A DNA stretch of 12,732 bases from Leyella stercorea (lineage in GTDB: Bacteria; Bacteroidota; Bacteroidia; Bacteroidales; Bacteroidaceae). A program made the translations under genes and the position numbers. The notes beneath the pieces are model-generated. The model was given only the letters and a program-made list of their open reading frames with translations, had not been told where the DNA came from and did no database searches. The stretch's first letter is position 1. Every line of letters begins with the position of its first letter. Shown one piece after another: positions 6,538 to 12,732 of this stretch. Location: the NCBI RefSeq assembly GCF_019052365.1, contig NZ_JAHQUY010000076.1, positions 1 through 12,732 of the forward strand, read 5' to 3'.

Positions 6538-6608
6538 TGAACCCCCGTGAGCCATGCGCAGGGCGCAATGCGGCAAGCGGATTTGTACAACTCAAAAACA
6601 AGTTTATT

Positions 6609-7955
6609 ATGGGACATTTCAGTTTGGATTTCAAGAAGGCAAAGGGCAGCTCTGACGCAAGGGAGTCAGACCACATAGAGCGCAAGGTGATACCCGACAA
6701 CGCTGACCCTACGAGAACTCACCTCAACCGTGAGCTTGTCAAGATGCCGAGCGGTGTGTATGGTCGTGACGAAGCCATCGCCCACCGCATCAAGACGGCA
6801 GGCATCAAGCGCAAGATAACCAATGACCAGGTGAGGGTGATTAGAACCGTGCTGTCTGGAACGCACGAGGACATGATGAACATCGCAGCCAATGATCAGC
6901 TTGACGATTGGTGCAACGACAGCTTGAAGTGGTTGCAGGACACGTTCGGCAAGGAGAATGTCGTGTCGGTGGTTCTCCACATGGACGAGCACACGCCACA
7001 TCTCCACGCCTCCATCGTTCCGATAGTGACTGGCGAACGGAGAAAGGCGAAGAACAAGACAACGGAAGAGGGCAAGCGGACATACCGCAAGAAAGCCAAT
7101 GTCGTGAGGTTGTGTGCCGATGATGTGCTCAACCGTGACAAGATGGTTGGCTATCACGACAGCTATGCTGAAGCCATGGGCAAGTATGGCTTGAAGCGAG
7201 GTGTCCGTGGATCGGATGCGAGGCATACCACCACGGCACAGTATTACCGCAACATCAAGCGAGAGACGGAGAGACTTCAAAACTGCATGAAACTGTTGCA
7301 ATCTGATGTGGAGGAAGCGGAGCGACTGCTCAAACAGACCAAGAGTGAAATCAACACGGAGAAACTACAGGCAGCCAAGACGGAAGCCAAGACCGCCCTT
7401 GTGTCGAAGATTGGTTCTCTTTTGGGCAGTGGAAAATTGAAAGAGGTGGAGCAACACAACCGAAAGTTGTGTGAGCTTGTGACAGACCGAGAGCAATACA
7501 TTGACGAACTCCATGAGAAAATACAGCGAATGGAGGACAGCCACAGCCAACAACTCGGCGAGATGCAACAGATACACCAAGCAGAGGTCGTAGATTTGAA
7601 GAGCAAGCACGCAACAGAAGTTTCTTTGCTCAATGACATCGTCCGCAAAGCCAAGCATTGGTTCCCGATGTTGGAGGCACGTTTGCAAATGGAAGACCTG
7701 TGCAGGAAGATTGGCTTCACCGTTGAGCAAATCGGAGTGCTTCTTACAGGAAAGGCAGTCAACATTAGCGGTTCACTCTATTCCGAGGAGTACAGAAGGA
7801 AGTTCAATGTGGTGAATGCAGAAATCAAGATATTCTCTGATTCTACCAAGCCGAACCAACTGTTTTTGTATATCAATAGACAGCCTATTGTAGAATGGTT
7901 CAAGGAGCAATGTAATATTTTTAAAAAGACCGTGAATAGGCGTTTCAAATTGTAA
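6609..7955 (+). CDS. MOBV-type relaxase (Mob/Pre family)
   Basis: This 448-aa protein would nick the element at oriT and lead the strand through a mating channel supplied by another element. The N-terminal 200 residues carry the Mob_Pre signature: H-F-S-L-D (3-7), D-H-I-E-R (21-25), T-H-L-N-R-E-L (37-43) and the metal-binding H-M-D-E-H-T-P-H-L-H at 124-133. From about 215 to 345 there is a long, charged, heptad-like region likely to form a coiled coil, then a C-terminal globular part. The ATG at 6609 (M-G-H-F-S) is chosen because the family motif begins immediately there; an in-frame TTG at 6537 adds an unrelated leader. No accessory mobC gene is seen. A strong terminator follows 1 nt after the stop codon. 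Confidence 0.92.
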   Translation: MGHFSLDFKKAKGSSDARESDHIERKVIPDNADPTRTHLNRELVKMPSGVYGRDEAIAHRIKTAGIKRKITNDQVRVIRTVLSGTHEDMMNIAANDQLDDWCNDSLKWLQDTFGKENVVSVVLHMDEHTPHLHASIVPIVTGERRKAKNKTTEEGKRTYRKKANVVRLCADDVLNRDKMVGYHDSYAEAMGKYGLKRGVRGSDARHTTTAQYYRNIKRETERLQNCMKLLQSDVEEAERLLKQTKSEINTEKLQAAKTEAKTALVSKIGSLLGSGKLKEVEQHNRKLCELVTDREQYIDELHEKIQRMEDSHSQQLGEMQQIHQAEVVDLKSKHATEVSLLNDIVRKAKHWFPMLEARLQMEDLCRKIGFTVEQIGVLLTGKAVNISGSLYSEEYRRKFNVVNAEIKIFSDSTKPNQLFLYINRQPIVEWFKEQCNIFKKTVNRRFKL

Positions 7956-8004
7956 AAAGATGCCAAGATAAATACCCTAAAAAAGTGATTATCTTGGCAT
8001 CTTT
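7956..8004. terminator. Bidirectional terminator between relaxase and RM operon
   Basis: AAAGATGCCAAGATAA (7956-7971) pairs perfectly with TTATCTTGGCATCTTT (7989-8004), a 16-bp stem with a 17-nt loop. T-rich DNA follows on the plus strand (CTTTATTTTT) and on the minus strand (TTTTTACAATTT). It serves both convergent units: the relaxase stop is at 7953-7955 and the half specificity gene stop at 8007-8009. Confidence 0.9.
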
Positions 8005-8006
8005 CT

Positions 8007-8795
8007 TTATTTTTCAATGGCAGTTTCTATAATGCATTTTGCTTGTAGCAATAAGTCTTGTGCATCTTCTCGCATTTTGAAACTTTGCTTAATCTTATTA
8101 GCTATCATTTGCTGTTCATTCATTGGGAGAATAGGAATAATAACATGCTCTATTTCCGATGGCTTCCAATGCTGTATTATCGAGCCTCCTGCATCACGTT
8201 CTGCTTGCAACTTCACTACTATAGAATTGAGCACCAAAGTCAGATAATCTGGCAAAACATTCGGTGTTGTTAACTGCAAGTGGAGAATAGCACTTGAAGT
8301 TATGACATCTTGTGTTTCTTCCATTTTGTATGCGATACCCACACTTCCATCCTTGGATAACAATATAGTATCCTTTTGTGGGCGGATTGTGTCTGCAAAT
8401 TGTGTCGTGTCTAATTTGACATCAGAATTAGACAAACCGAATTTGGACAGGTTCGCTACTCTTATAAAAGGAATGCCTTCCTCTTGATACGCATCACTAC
8501 CTGGTTCTATGGATTTTTGTATGGTCGCAATCTCTTTGATTGTGGCAGTCGGGAAACCTTTTAACTTCTCAAAAAGTAAGTCGTATTTCGGCTGATAGTA
8601 TTCTGCATCAAGTCTGCCACTTGCAAGAAAGCTATCTGACAGTTTCTTGCAAGAGCAAACTACGTTACTAACCTTGACTTTTGCATCATTTGAAATAATG
8701 CCTACCTCATGCAACAAAACATATATAGCAATATGTAGTTCCATTGCAGATTTTTCTTGCAGGACATAATATTCTGATGCTATTTTACCCCCCAT
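8007..8795 (-). CDS. Half specificity subunit (HsdS-like, one TRD)
   Basis: This 262-aa protein corresponds to only the second half of an HsdS subunit. It starts with the central helix and a linker, then the conserved block R-L-D-A-E-Y-Y-Q-P-K-Y-D at 61-72, identical to residues 247-258 of the upstream subunit, a single target-recognition domain (about 85-225, with E-E-G-I-P-F-I-R-V-A-N-L-S) and a C-terminal conserved helix (about 225-260). It would supply an alternative or additional DNA target if joined to the methyltransferase, either as a homodimer of half subunits or fused to the upstream subunit. Its ATG (8793-8795) overlaps the preceding gene by 11 nt, across a G6 run; losing one G joins the two frames. 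Whether it is made separately is not determined. The shared terminator follows. Confidence 0.82.
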   Translation of the reverse strand: MGGKIASEYYVLQEKSAMELHIAIYVLLHEVGIISNDAKVKVSNVVCSCKKLSDSFLASGRLDAEYYQPKYDLLFEKLKGFPTATIKEIATIQKSIEPGSDAYQEEGIPFIRVANLSKFGLSNSDVKLDTTQFADTIRPQKDTILLSKDGSVGIAYKMEETQDVITSSAILHLQLTTPNVLPDYLTLVLNSIVVKLQAERDAGGSIIQHWKPSEIEHVIIPILPMNEQQMIANKIKQSFKMREDAQDLLLQAKCIIETAIEK

Positions 8796-10140
8796 TTTGG
8801 ATTGCGCCCTCTACAGTGAGCTTAGCATGTTCAAGTAGTTGTTGGGATTCTTTGCGAAGAGATATACTACTTTGGACATGTTGGGCAATTTCTTCTTGGA
8901 TTTCTTGTCGGATTAATGGAATTGGGATACGTTCCAATTCTTGTCGCCCAATGGCTGTAAGGATTGTACCCGAACATCCCTTCCTCATCAGTTCCTTTAC
9001 CAATGGAGATTTGAACAAAACAAGCAATGTCTCGGAATTAAGCACGCTGGATTTCAATACATAGAAGCCAGTGGAGCATAATGCTCCATCGTAATCTTCT
9101 TCCACCAAAGCACAGCTATCCAAAGAACCTTCCAAGGATGAAATGACAACATCATTCTTGCTTACGATTCTTCTTGCCCTCGATGGCAAGTCTTCACCCT
9201 TTTGTTGGCTACAGCCTATTATGTTTCCATACTTTCCAATGTTTGCTAACTCTACATACTTGTATGTCGTATCATCTTTTGGAGTAAAGTTTTCTTCTTT
9301 TATATCACATATTTCTGCCAAATTCTTACTTCCATATTTGTATGCTTGGATATGGTGGAGTATGTCATCATACTTTGGTTGATAGTACTCTGCGTCCAAA
9401 CGTCCTGTTTCTATAAAAGACTCTTTCAAAGTCTTAACATTACAAGAATTTGAACTTGTCGTAAAATCATTCAAATCTAAGCACTCCAACATATTATTTG
9501 CAGCTTCTGAGTATAAACTTTCAGACATTTCTAATTTTTGAAAGGCTCTATATGTTATGTCCTCTATTTTGTCATTCAAATCCTTTGAAAATACAGGTAT
9601 GGATATTTCCCTGAATTTTGCAGGACTAAAATTGGCCTGATTACCAACCATAGAGTACTTCTCTATTTCCAATCTTCCATATTTTGAATTCAAAAATGCT
9701 ACTAATGTGGCAGAATTGATATACTTTCGATTAGGTCGGATGCGAAACAGATAGGACGCAAAGGCATAATCATAATCCTTTGGGACTATAGCACTTCTTC
9801 CAACAAATTTAGGATTACCATTTGTTCGACAAATGAGTACATCATCCTTTTTAAGTTGTAACCCATGATAAGCATCAATATCCAACAGGCTACAATATTT
9901 GTCGGGATGAGAAATGAATGAATAATTAAATTCATTCAATCTCAAGACAGGGTATCCTTCACCCATTTCATTCAACTCTTTCGATGTGCCATATTGAGAG
10001 AAATCGATAATTTGTGAGGCTTTTACTGTATTTTTGTAACTAACAGTGTTTGAATTATAAAATTCAGATTCCATCCTCACTATATCGTTTCCAATTACTC
10101 GACTAAAAGGCACTTCGCAAATCTCCAGCCCCTCTAACAA
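8785..10140 (-). CDS. hsdS: Specificity subunit with two target-recognition domains
   Basis: This roughly 451-aa protein chooses the DNA sequence that the partner methyltransferase/nuclease acts on. It has the usual HsdS plan: first target-recognition domain (about 30-190, with N-Q-A-N-F-S-P-A-K-F-R-E-I-S-I-P), a central conserved helix (190-225), second domain (about 265-415, with R-Q-E-L-E-R-I-P-I-P) and a C-terminal helix (415-447). Length is normal for the family. The start is uncertain. The frame is open back to a stop at 10219-10221 inside the hsdM 3' end and contains no ATG or GTG before residue 23 (10074), so TTG at 10140, 11 nt after the hsdM stop, is given provisionally. The stop lies in an 11-nt overlap with the next gene at a G6 run. 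Confidence 0.88.
   Translation of the reverse strand: MLEGLEICEVPFSRVIGNDIVRMESEFYNSNTVSYKNTVKASQIIDFSQYGTSKELNEMGEGYPVLRLNEFNYSFISHPDKYCSLLDIDAYHGLQLKKDDVLICRTNGNPKFVGRSAIVPKDYDYAFASYLFRIRPNRKYINSATLVAFLNSKYGRLEIEKYSMVGNQANFSPAKFREISIPVFSKDLNDKIEDITYRAFQKLEMSESLYSEAANNMLECLDLNDFTTSSNSCNVKTLKESFIETGRLDAEYYQPKYDDILHHIQAYKYGSKNLAEICDIKEENFTPKDDTTYKYVELANIGKYGNIIGCSQQKGEDLPSRARRIVSKNDVVISSLEGSLDSCALVEEDYDGALCSTGFYVLKSSVLNSETLLVLFKSPLVKELMRKGCSGTILTAIGRQELERIPIPLIRQEIQEEIAQHVQSSISLRKESQQLLEHAKLTVEGAIQNGG
8788..8793 (-). repeat. G6 tract at the hsdS/half-hsdS junction
   Basis: Six C on the plus strand (G6 in the coding strand) lie within the 11-nt overlap ATGGGGGGTAA, which holds both the second gene's ATG and the first gene's TAA. 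With five G the first frame reads N-G-G-K-I-A-S and continues through the second gene to give a fusion of about 710 aa. Confidence 0.85.
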
Positions 10141-10151
10141 AGTCTTGTATC

Positions 10152-12293
10152 TTACTTCGTCAAAGGGGCACTTGCGAAAAAAGAGAGTTTTTCTTTCTTT
10201 GCAAACTCTGCGAAAGCTTCAGCGATGCCATCTTGTGTAAGACCTTCATGATTGAATAGATCATGCTTTACAACAAGATGCCCATGTGTGTCAAGAAGTG
10301 GAACAGTATTTCCATTCTCGTCTGTTGTGCTTCGGTAAATCTTATCACCACTATTATCCTTACTTGGCTCTTGCATTGTGGCAAAGAAAATATTGTAGTC
10401 CTTTACTCTTGGGCATAACACATCATCCCATTTTTGGACGAACAAGACACTTGTCTTTGTTCCTGTATGGGGCTTAAACACATTACCATGTAATCCGACA
10501 ACAGCCAATATCCGACAACGGTCAGCTATGTATTCACGCAATGCCTTATCGCTGCTATTATTGAAACGACCTTGTGGCAGAACAATTGCCATTCTTCCAC
10601 CTGGTTTCAGAAAGTCAATGTTTCGCTCCACGAATAGAATATCACGGCTTATCTTAACCTGTGTCTTCAATTTTGTTTTGCGGAATGTGCCATCACTCAT
10701 TTGATATACAGTTTCCCCATCGTTAGTAAGTGCATCTATGAAAGTTGGCTCTTTTTGTACTACAGAAATACCTTTAGGACAAGCCTTTAATTTTTCCACA
10801 GCCATGTTTCTTCCAAGATCATACTTTGATATAACACGACTTTCCTTGATGTCGCCTGCAAAAGGAGGATTTGCCATTACTATGTCAAATGTAAAATCAC
10901 GATAACTCTTCTTGTCCGCTCTCAACTTTTGCAATTTAAACCAACCTGTACTATACGTTTCAAGCCACCCCGGTCTTTGCACATAGTCGCTTTCCCAACG
11001 CTCATAATCCAATGTGTTGAGATGCAACACATTAGTTTGCCCATCGCCAGCTATGAGATTCAAGGTACGAGCCACACGTACGGTCTTTTCATCAAAATCA
11101 ATGGCAAAAACATTGTTTTGAACATAGTCTGTACATTCGGCAGGTTTCTGTTCAAGAGTAAAAAGATGGCTACGTTTCAATCCTTTTCTATCCAAGATAT
11201 TTTGCCAAACATGGAAAATTGTATGAACTGGAAAACCACAACTTCCCGCTGCGGTATCTATCATCTTTTCATCCTCCTTTGGGTTCAGCATCTTCACGCA
11301 CATATCTATCACATAGCGAGGCGTGAAATATTGTCCTTTCTCACCTTTTGAATTCTTTGAGATAAGATATTCAAAGGCTTCATCAACGACTTCGAGGTTA
11401 GAATTGAACAGTTTTACATCTTGTAATGAGGCAACACATACAGACAGATGGGAAGGTGCCAATTGCAGTTTGGCATCTTCAGAGAATACACCTGCCCATT
11501 TTTCTTTGGCTTGGTCGAACAAATCCTGTAGTTTGTCTCTTAGTTCCTCCTCTGTGTCACCATAGTTACGGAATACAAGATTACGGTCTTTCTTGCGTCC
11601 GCTCTCCATTTCATCGTAAAGTTTGGTGAAAATCAATTTGAACACCTCCTCAAAGACATCAACGCCAGCATTGGCAAGCACCTCGTCTTCCATTTCGAGA
11701 ATCAAGTCTTTCAGTGACTTGCGCTCATTGACAAGCTTGTCTTTCTTGATAAGGTCATCAATAGTCCAACGTTCAGAAATGATGTCTGATAGTTTTTGGT
11801 CGGCACGAGGTATGCTGCTTAAATCCTCAAAATAGTTAGGGTCTTTTCGATGATAGTATGAAATGCTCTTTCCATTGCTCCATACACCAATAGGTGCACC
11901 TGTAGCATTGCAATAGCTCTTGAGCTGTTCCTTGCCGTCTTTGAGTTTTGGCTTCTTGACTTCTACTATAATAAAGGGTGCTGTTGTGTCTTGTTTATCA
12001 AAAATAACAATATCAGCACGCTTCTTTTCTCGTCCAAAAGTCACTTCGTATTCCAATTCCATTTTTGATGTGGAATACCCATAATCCTCTATAAGCACCA
12101 ATAAATATAGTTGGCGCACCACTTCCTCAGGAGTCAGTTTTATTTCTTTCTTGCGAACTAAACAAGTGAGATAATATTTACCCCCCCCATTTGTTTTTCG
12201 CTCAACTATACGGTTCTCTAACTCTGCAATATGCTTGTCGGAGAACAAACTTAGGTCATATTCTGTTCCTTTAATTATGTCTGTTAATTTCAT
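10152..12293 (-). CDS. hsdM: Restriction-modification fusion: HsdR-N-like nuclease plus N6-adenine methyltransferase
   Basis: This 713-aa protein combines DNA cleavage and adenine methylation. The N-terminal region (about 50-150) looks like the HsdR N-terminal nuclease, a PD-(D/E)XK fold: Asp94 in R-A-D-I-V-I and Glu111-x-Lys113 in V-E-V-K-K-P, then Q-L-K-S-Y. The methyltransferase follows: G-E-K-G-Q-Y-F-T-P-R at 317-326, AdoMet-binding motif I D-T-A-A-G-S-C-G-F at 346-354 and catalytic N-P-P-F at 475-478. No helicase motifs occur and no separate HsdR is in the operon, so it resembles BcgI-like type IIB/IIG enzymes more than classical type I (inference). The start ATG overlaps the regulator's stop as ATGA. 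A G8 run in codons 36-38 would frameshift the gene on gain or loss of one G. Confidence 0.9.
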   Translation of the reverse strand: MKLTDIIKGTEYDLSLFSDKHIAELENRIVERKTNGGGKYYLTCLVRKKEIKLTPEEVVRQLYLLVLIEDYGYSTSKMELEYEVTFGREKKRADIVIFDKQDTTAPFIIVEVKKPKLKDGKEQLKSYCNATGAPIGVWSNGKSISYYHRKDPNYFEDLSSIPRADQKLSDIISERWTIDDLIKKDKLVNERKSLKDLILEMEDEVLANAGVDVFEEVFKLIFTKLYDEMESGRKKDRNLVFRNYGDTEEELRDKLQDLFDQAKEKWAGVFSEDAKLQLAPSHLSVCVASLQDVKLFNSNLEVVDEAFEYLISKNSKGEKGQYFTPRYVIDMCVKMLNPKEDEKMIDTAAGSCGFPVHTIFHVWQNILDRKGLKRSHLFTLEQKPAECTDYVQNNVFAIDFDEKTVRVARTLNLIAGDGQTNVLHLNTLDYERWESDYVQRPGWLETYSTGWFKLQKLRADKKSYRDFTFDIVMANPPFAGDIKESRVISKYDLGRNMAVEKLKACPKGISVVQKEPTFIDALTNDGETVYQMSDGTFRKTKLKTQVKISRDILFVERNIDFLKPGGRMAIVLPQGRFNNSSDKALREYIADRCRILAVVGLHGNVFKPHTGTKTSVLFVQKWDDVLCPRVKDYNIFFATMQEPSKDNSGDKIYRSTTDENGNTVPLLDTHGHLVVKHDLFNHEGLTQDGIAEAFAEFAKKEKLSFFASAPLTK
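12181..12188 (-). repeat. G8 tract inside the hsdM-type gene
   Basis: Eight C on the plus strand form codons GGG-GGG-GGT (Gly36-38), 105 bp after the start codon and before all catalytic motifs. With nine G the frame hits TAA immediately after the tract; with seven G it hits TAG after seven further codons. The present length of eight keeps the gene on. Long G runs like this are classical slippage sites. Confidence 0.88.
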
Positions 12294-12493
12294 TGCGTAT
12301 CTATTTTATTTGAAACAAGAAGCTCTCTAATGTCCACGTCCAAAATTTCAGCAATTTTGTACAGTATAGGTATCGGTGGCTGAACTTTATTTGTAGCGTA
12401 TAGATTTACCATATTAAATGTTTTGCCAAGCCGATGTGCCAAATCTGTTTGACTGACACCTTTGCGTTCAAGAATCTCCTTAATTCTGTTCAT
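12290..12493 (-). CDS. Small XRE-type HTH regulator of the RM operon
   Basis: This 67-aa protein is almost entirely one Cro/CI-type helix-turn-helix: I-K-E-I-L-E-R-K-G-V-S-Q-T-D-L-A-H-R-L at 4-22, then M-V-N-L-Y-A-T-N-K as recognition helix and turn, and I-A-E-I-L-D-V-D-I-R-E-L-L at the end. Small proteins of this kind placed first in RM operons often act as controllers that set the timing of methylation and restriction, and may repress or activate their own promoter. The ATG at 12493 is preferred over an in-frame ATG at 12523, because that one overlaps the -7 promoter box. The stop overlaps the downstream start as ATGA, indicating translational coupling. Controller function is inferred from position. 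Confidence 0.82.
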   Translation of the reverse strand: MNRIKEILERKGVSQTDLAHRLGKTFNMVNLYATNKVQPPIPILYKIAEILDVDIRELLVSNKIDTQ

Positions 12494-12520
12494 TTTATCT
12501 TGATTTTGAATTTGCCACTG

Positions 12521-12528
12521 CAAAGGTA
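12521..12528 (-). promoter_or_regulatory. RM operon promoter, -7 box
   Basis: Read on the minus strand this is TACCTTTG, a perfect TAnnTTTG box, 27 bp upstream of the regulator ATG at 12493. No TTTG is found 19-21 bp upstream, so the -33 element is weak or absent, which would fit a promoter needing activation by the controller protein. Confidence 0.6.
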
Positions 12529-12563
12529 CACAATTTTATTTGGTATTTTAGCTTATATCTCGA

Positions 12564-12580
12564 AAATTTATATTAAATTT
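12564..12580. promoter_or_regulatory. AT-rich 7-3-7 palindrome upstream of RM promoter
   Basis: AAATTTA, TAT, TAAATTT form a perfect inverted repeat 36-52 bp upstream of the -7 box, a possible operator for the HTH regulator. Its right arm also starts a plus-strand TAnnTTTG box (12574-12581) with no good -33 partner. Low sequence complexity limits confidence. Confidence 0.3.
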
Positions 12581-12642
12581 GCACCTGAAAAGAGTTGTTT
12601 GACAGCAAACATTACGCATATTGCAGAAATTAGGACTATTGC

Positions 12643-12654
12643 CAAATCATTACC
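12643..12654 (+). repeat. Candidate attR core, 12-bp direct repeat
   Basis: CAAATCATTACC is identical to 141-152 and in the same orientation. It overlaps the left arm of a hairpin, TTACCTC-TATC-GAGGTAA (12650-12667). It would place the right border of the element just beyond the RM operon. The remaining bases to 12732 show no gene. Confidence 0.35.
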
Positions 12655-12667
12655 TCTATCGAGGTAA
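12650..12667. repeat. 7-bp inverted repeat near the right end
   Basis: TTACCTC and GAGGTAA flank TATC and form a perfect 7-bp stem. It could be an integrase core-type site with inverted arms or an operator; no T tract follows. Confidence 0.5.
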
Positions 12668-12732
12668 CACACTCATAAATAGCTCATTTTAAGCTATTCA
12701 GCAGATTTTAGCGTAATTTTTAAAGAAAATCA

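Larger units (their letters stand above)
6419..6608 (+). other. Hairpin-rich relaxase leader, candidate oriT
   Basis: This 190-bp gap before the relaxase is GC-richer than the other gaps and packed with inverted repeats: ATGGCT/AGCCAT (6434-6459), GC-GTGGC/GCCAC-GC (6484-6501), AAAGGGG/CCCCTTT (6521-6537) and TGCGC/GCGCA (6555-6567). Relaxases of mobilizable elements commonly nick at an oriT just upstream of their own gene, so this is the best oriT candidate in the window. No nick-site consensus was identified. An in-frame TTG at 6537 lies in the third hairpin and is not favoured as a start. Confidence 0.5.
141..12654. mobile_element. Integrative and mobilizable element (inferred extent)
   Basis: The gene content in order is integrase, RhuM-like protein, primase-helicase, Toprim primase, MOBV relaxase and a restriction-modification cargo operon. 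There are no type IV secretion genes, so the element would be mobilized by another conjugative element. The limits are an inference: they are set by a 12-bp direct repeat (CAAATCATTACC) at 141-152 and 12643-12654, which lies outside the integrase at one end and outside the cargo operon at the other. True borders could differ or lie outside the window. The gene set is well supported; the end points are not. Confidence 0.45.

Noticed and set aside
6537..6608. In-frame TTG giving a 24-residue extension of the relaxase
   Set aside because: The extension falls in hairpin-rich DNA and the family motif begins right at the ATG at 6609.
6666..7301. Long minus-strand open frame opposite the relaxase
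   Set aside because: It is complementary to a well-supported relaxase gene, has no recognisable motifs and no promoter, and follows the codon structure of the plus strand.
12520..12529. GTACCTTTGC on the minus strand (and GTATCTTTGC at 1410-1419) resembling the GTAnnTTTGC core of CTnDOT attachment sites
   Set aside because: Both coincide with -7 promoter boxes, whose consensus overlaps that core, and they are not placed as a flanking pair.

Overview
The window is from a member of the Bacteroidales. Four promoters carry the Bacteroidetes -7 box TAnnTTTG, three of them with a -33 TTG/TTTG 19-20 bp upstream, and the protein families are typical of Bacteroides/Prevotella mobile DNA. Genus cannot be fixed from sequence alone. 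The region looks like an integrative and mobilizable element (IME): it has an integrase, replication/primase genes and a relaxase but no conjugation (type IV secretion) genes, and it carries an AT-richer restriction-modification (RM) operon as cargo.

Left to right: a 277-bp leader with a candidate attachment core (141-152) and an integrase promoter. Next comes a tyrosine recombinase gene split by a complete 1.69-kb insertion sequence (1346-3037) at a 5-6 bp target duplication, which separates the last catalytic His and the Tyr nucleophile from the rest of the enzyme. A RhuM-like small gene overlaps the integrase stop codon. A 370-bp intergenic region follows with three copies of a 10-bp element, a terminator, and a second copy of a 39-bp sequence that also lies upstream of the integrase; both copies end exactly in the -33 box. 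Then come a superfamily-3 primase-helicase, a repeat-rich 274-bp gap, a Toprim primase, a hairpin-rich 190-bp leader (candidate oriT) and a MOBV relaxase. A strong bidirectional terminator (7956-8004) separates this plus-strand block from the RM operon.

The RM operon is on the minus strand, read from 12493 down to 8007: a small HTH regulator overlapping the next start codon by ATGA; a 713-aa protein joining an HsdR-N-like nuclease domain to an N6-adenine methyltransferase; a two-TRD specificity subunit; and an extra half specificity subunit. No helicase-bearing HsdR is present, so it resembles a two-subunit BcgI-like (type IIB/IIG) system more than classical type I. Two homopolymeric G tracts sit at functionally decisive positions. 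A G8 tract in codons 36-38 of the methyltransferase/nuclease gene would switch it off by one-base slippage either way. A G6 tract at the stop of the first specificity gene and start of the second would fuse them into one three-TRD protein on loss of one G. Both lie in the same context (AAATG...TAAA). This possible two-tract phase-variable RM locus is the most interesting observation here.

Working together, the integrase (now apparently inactivated by the insertion) would have excised and inserted the element, the helicase, primase and relaxase would copy and mobilize it using another element's transfer apparatus, and the RM operon would defend the host and stabilise the element.
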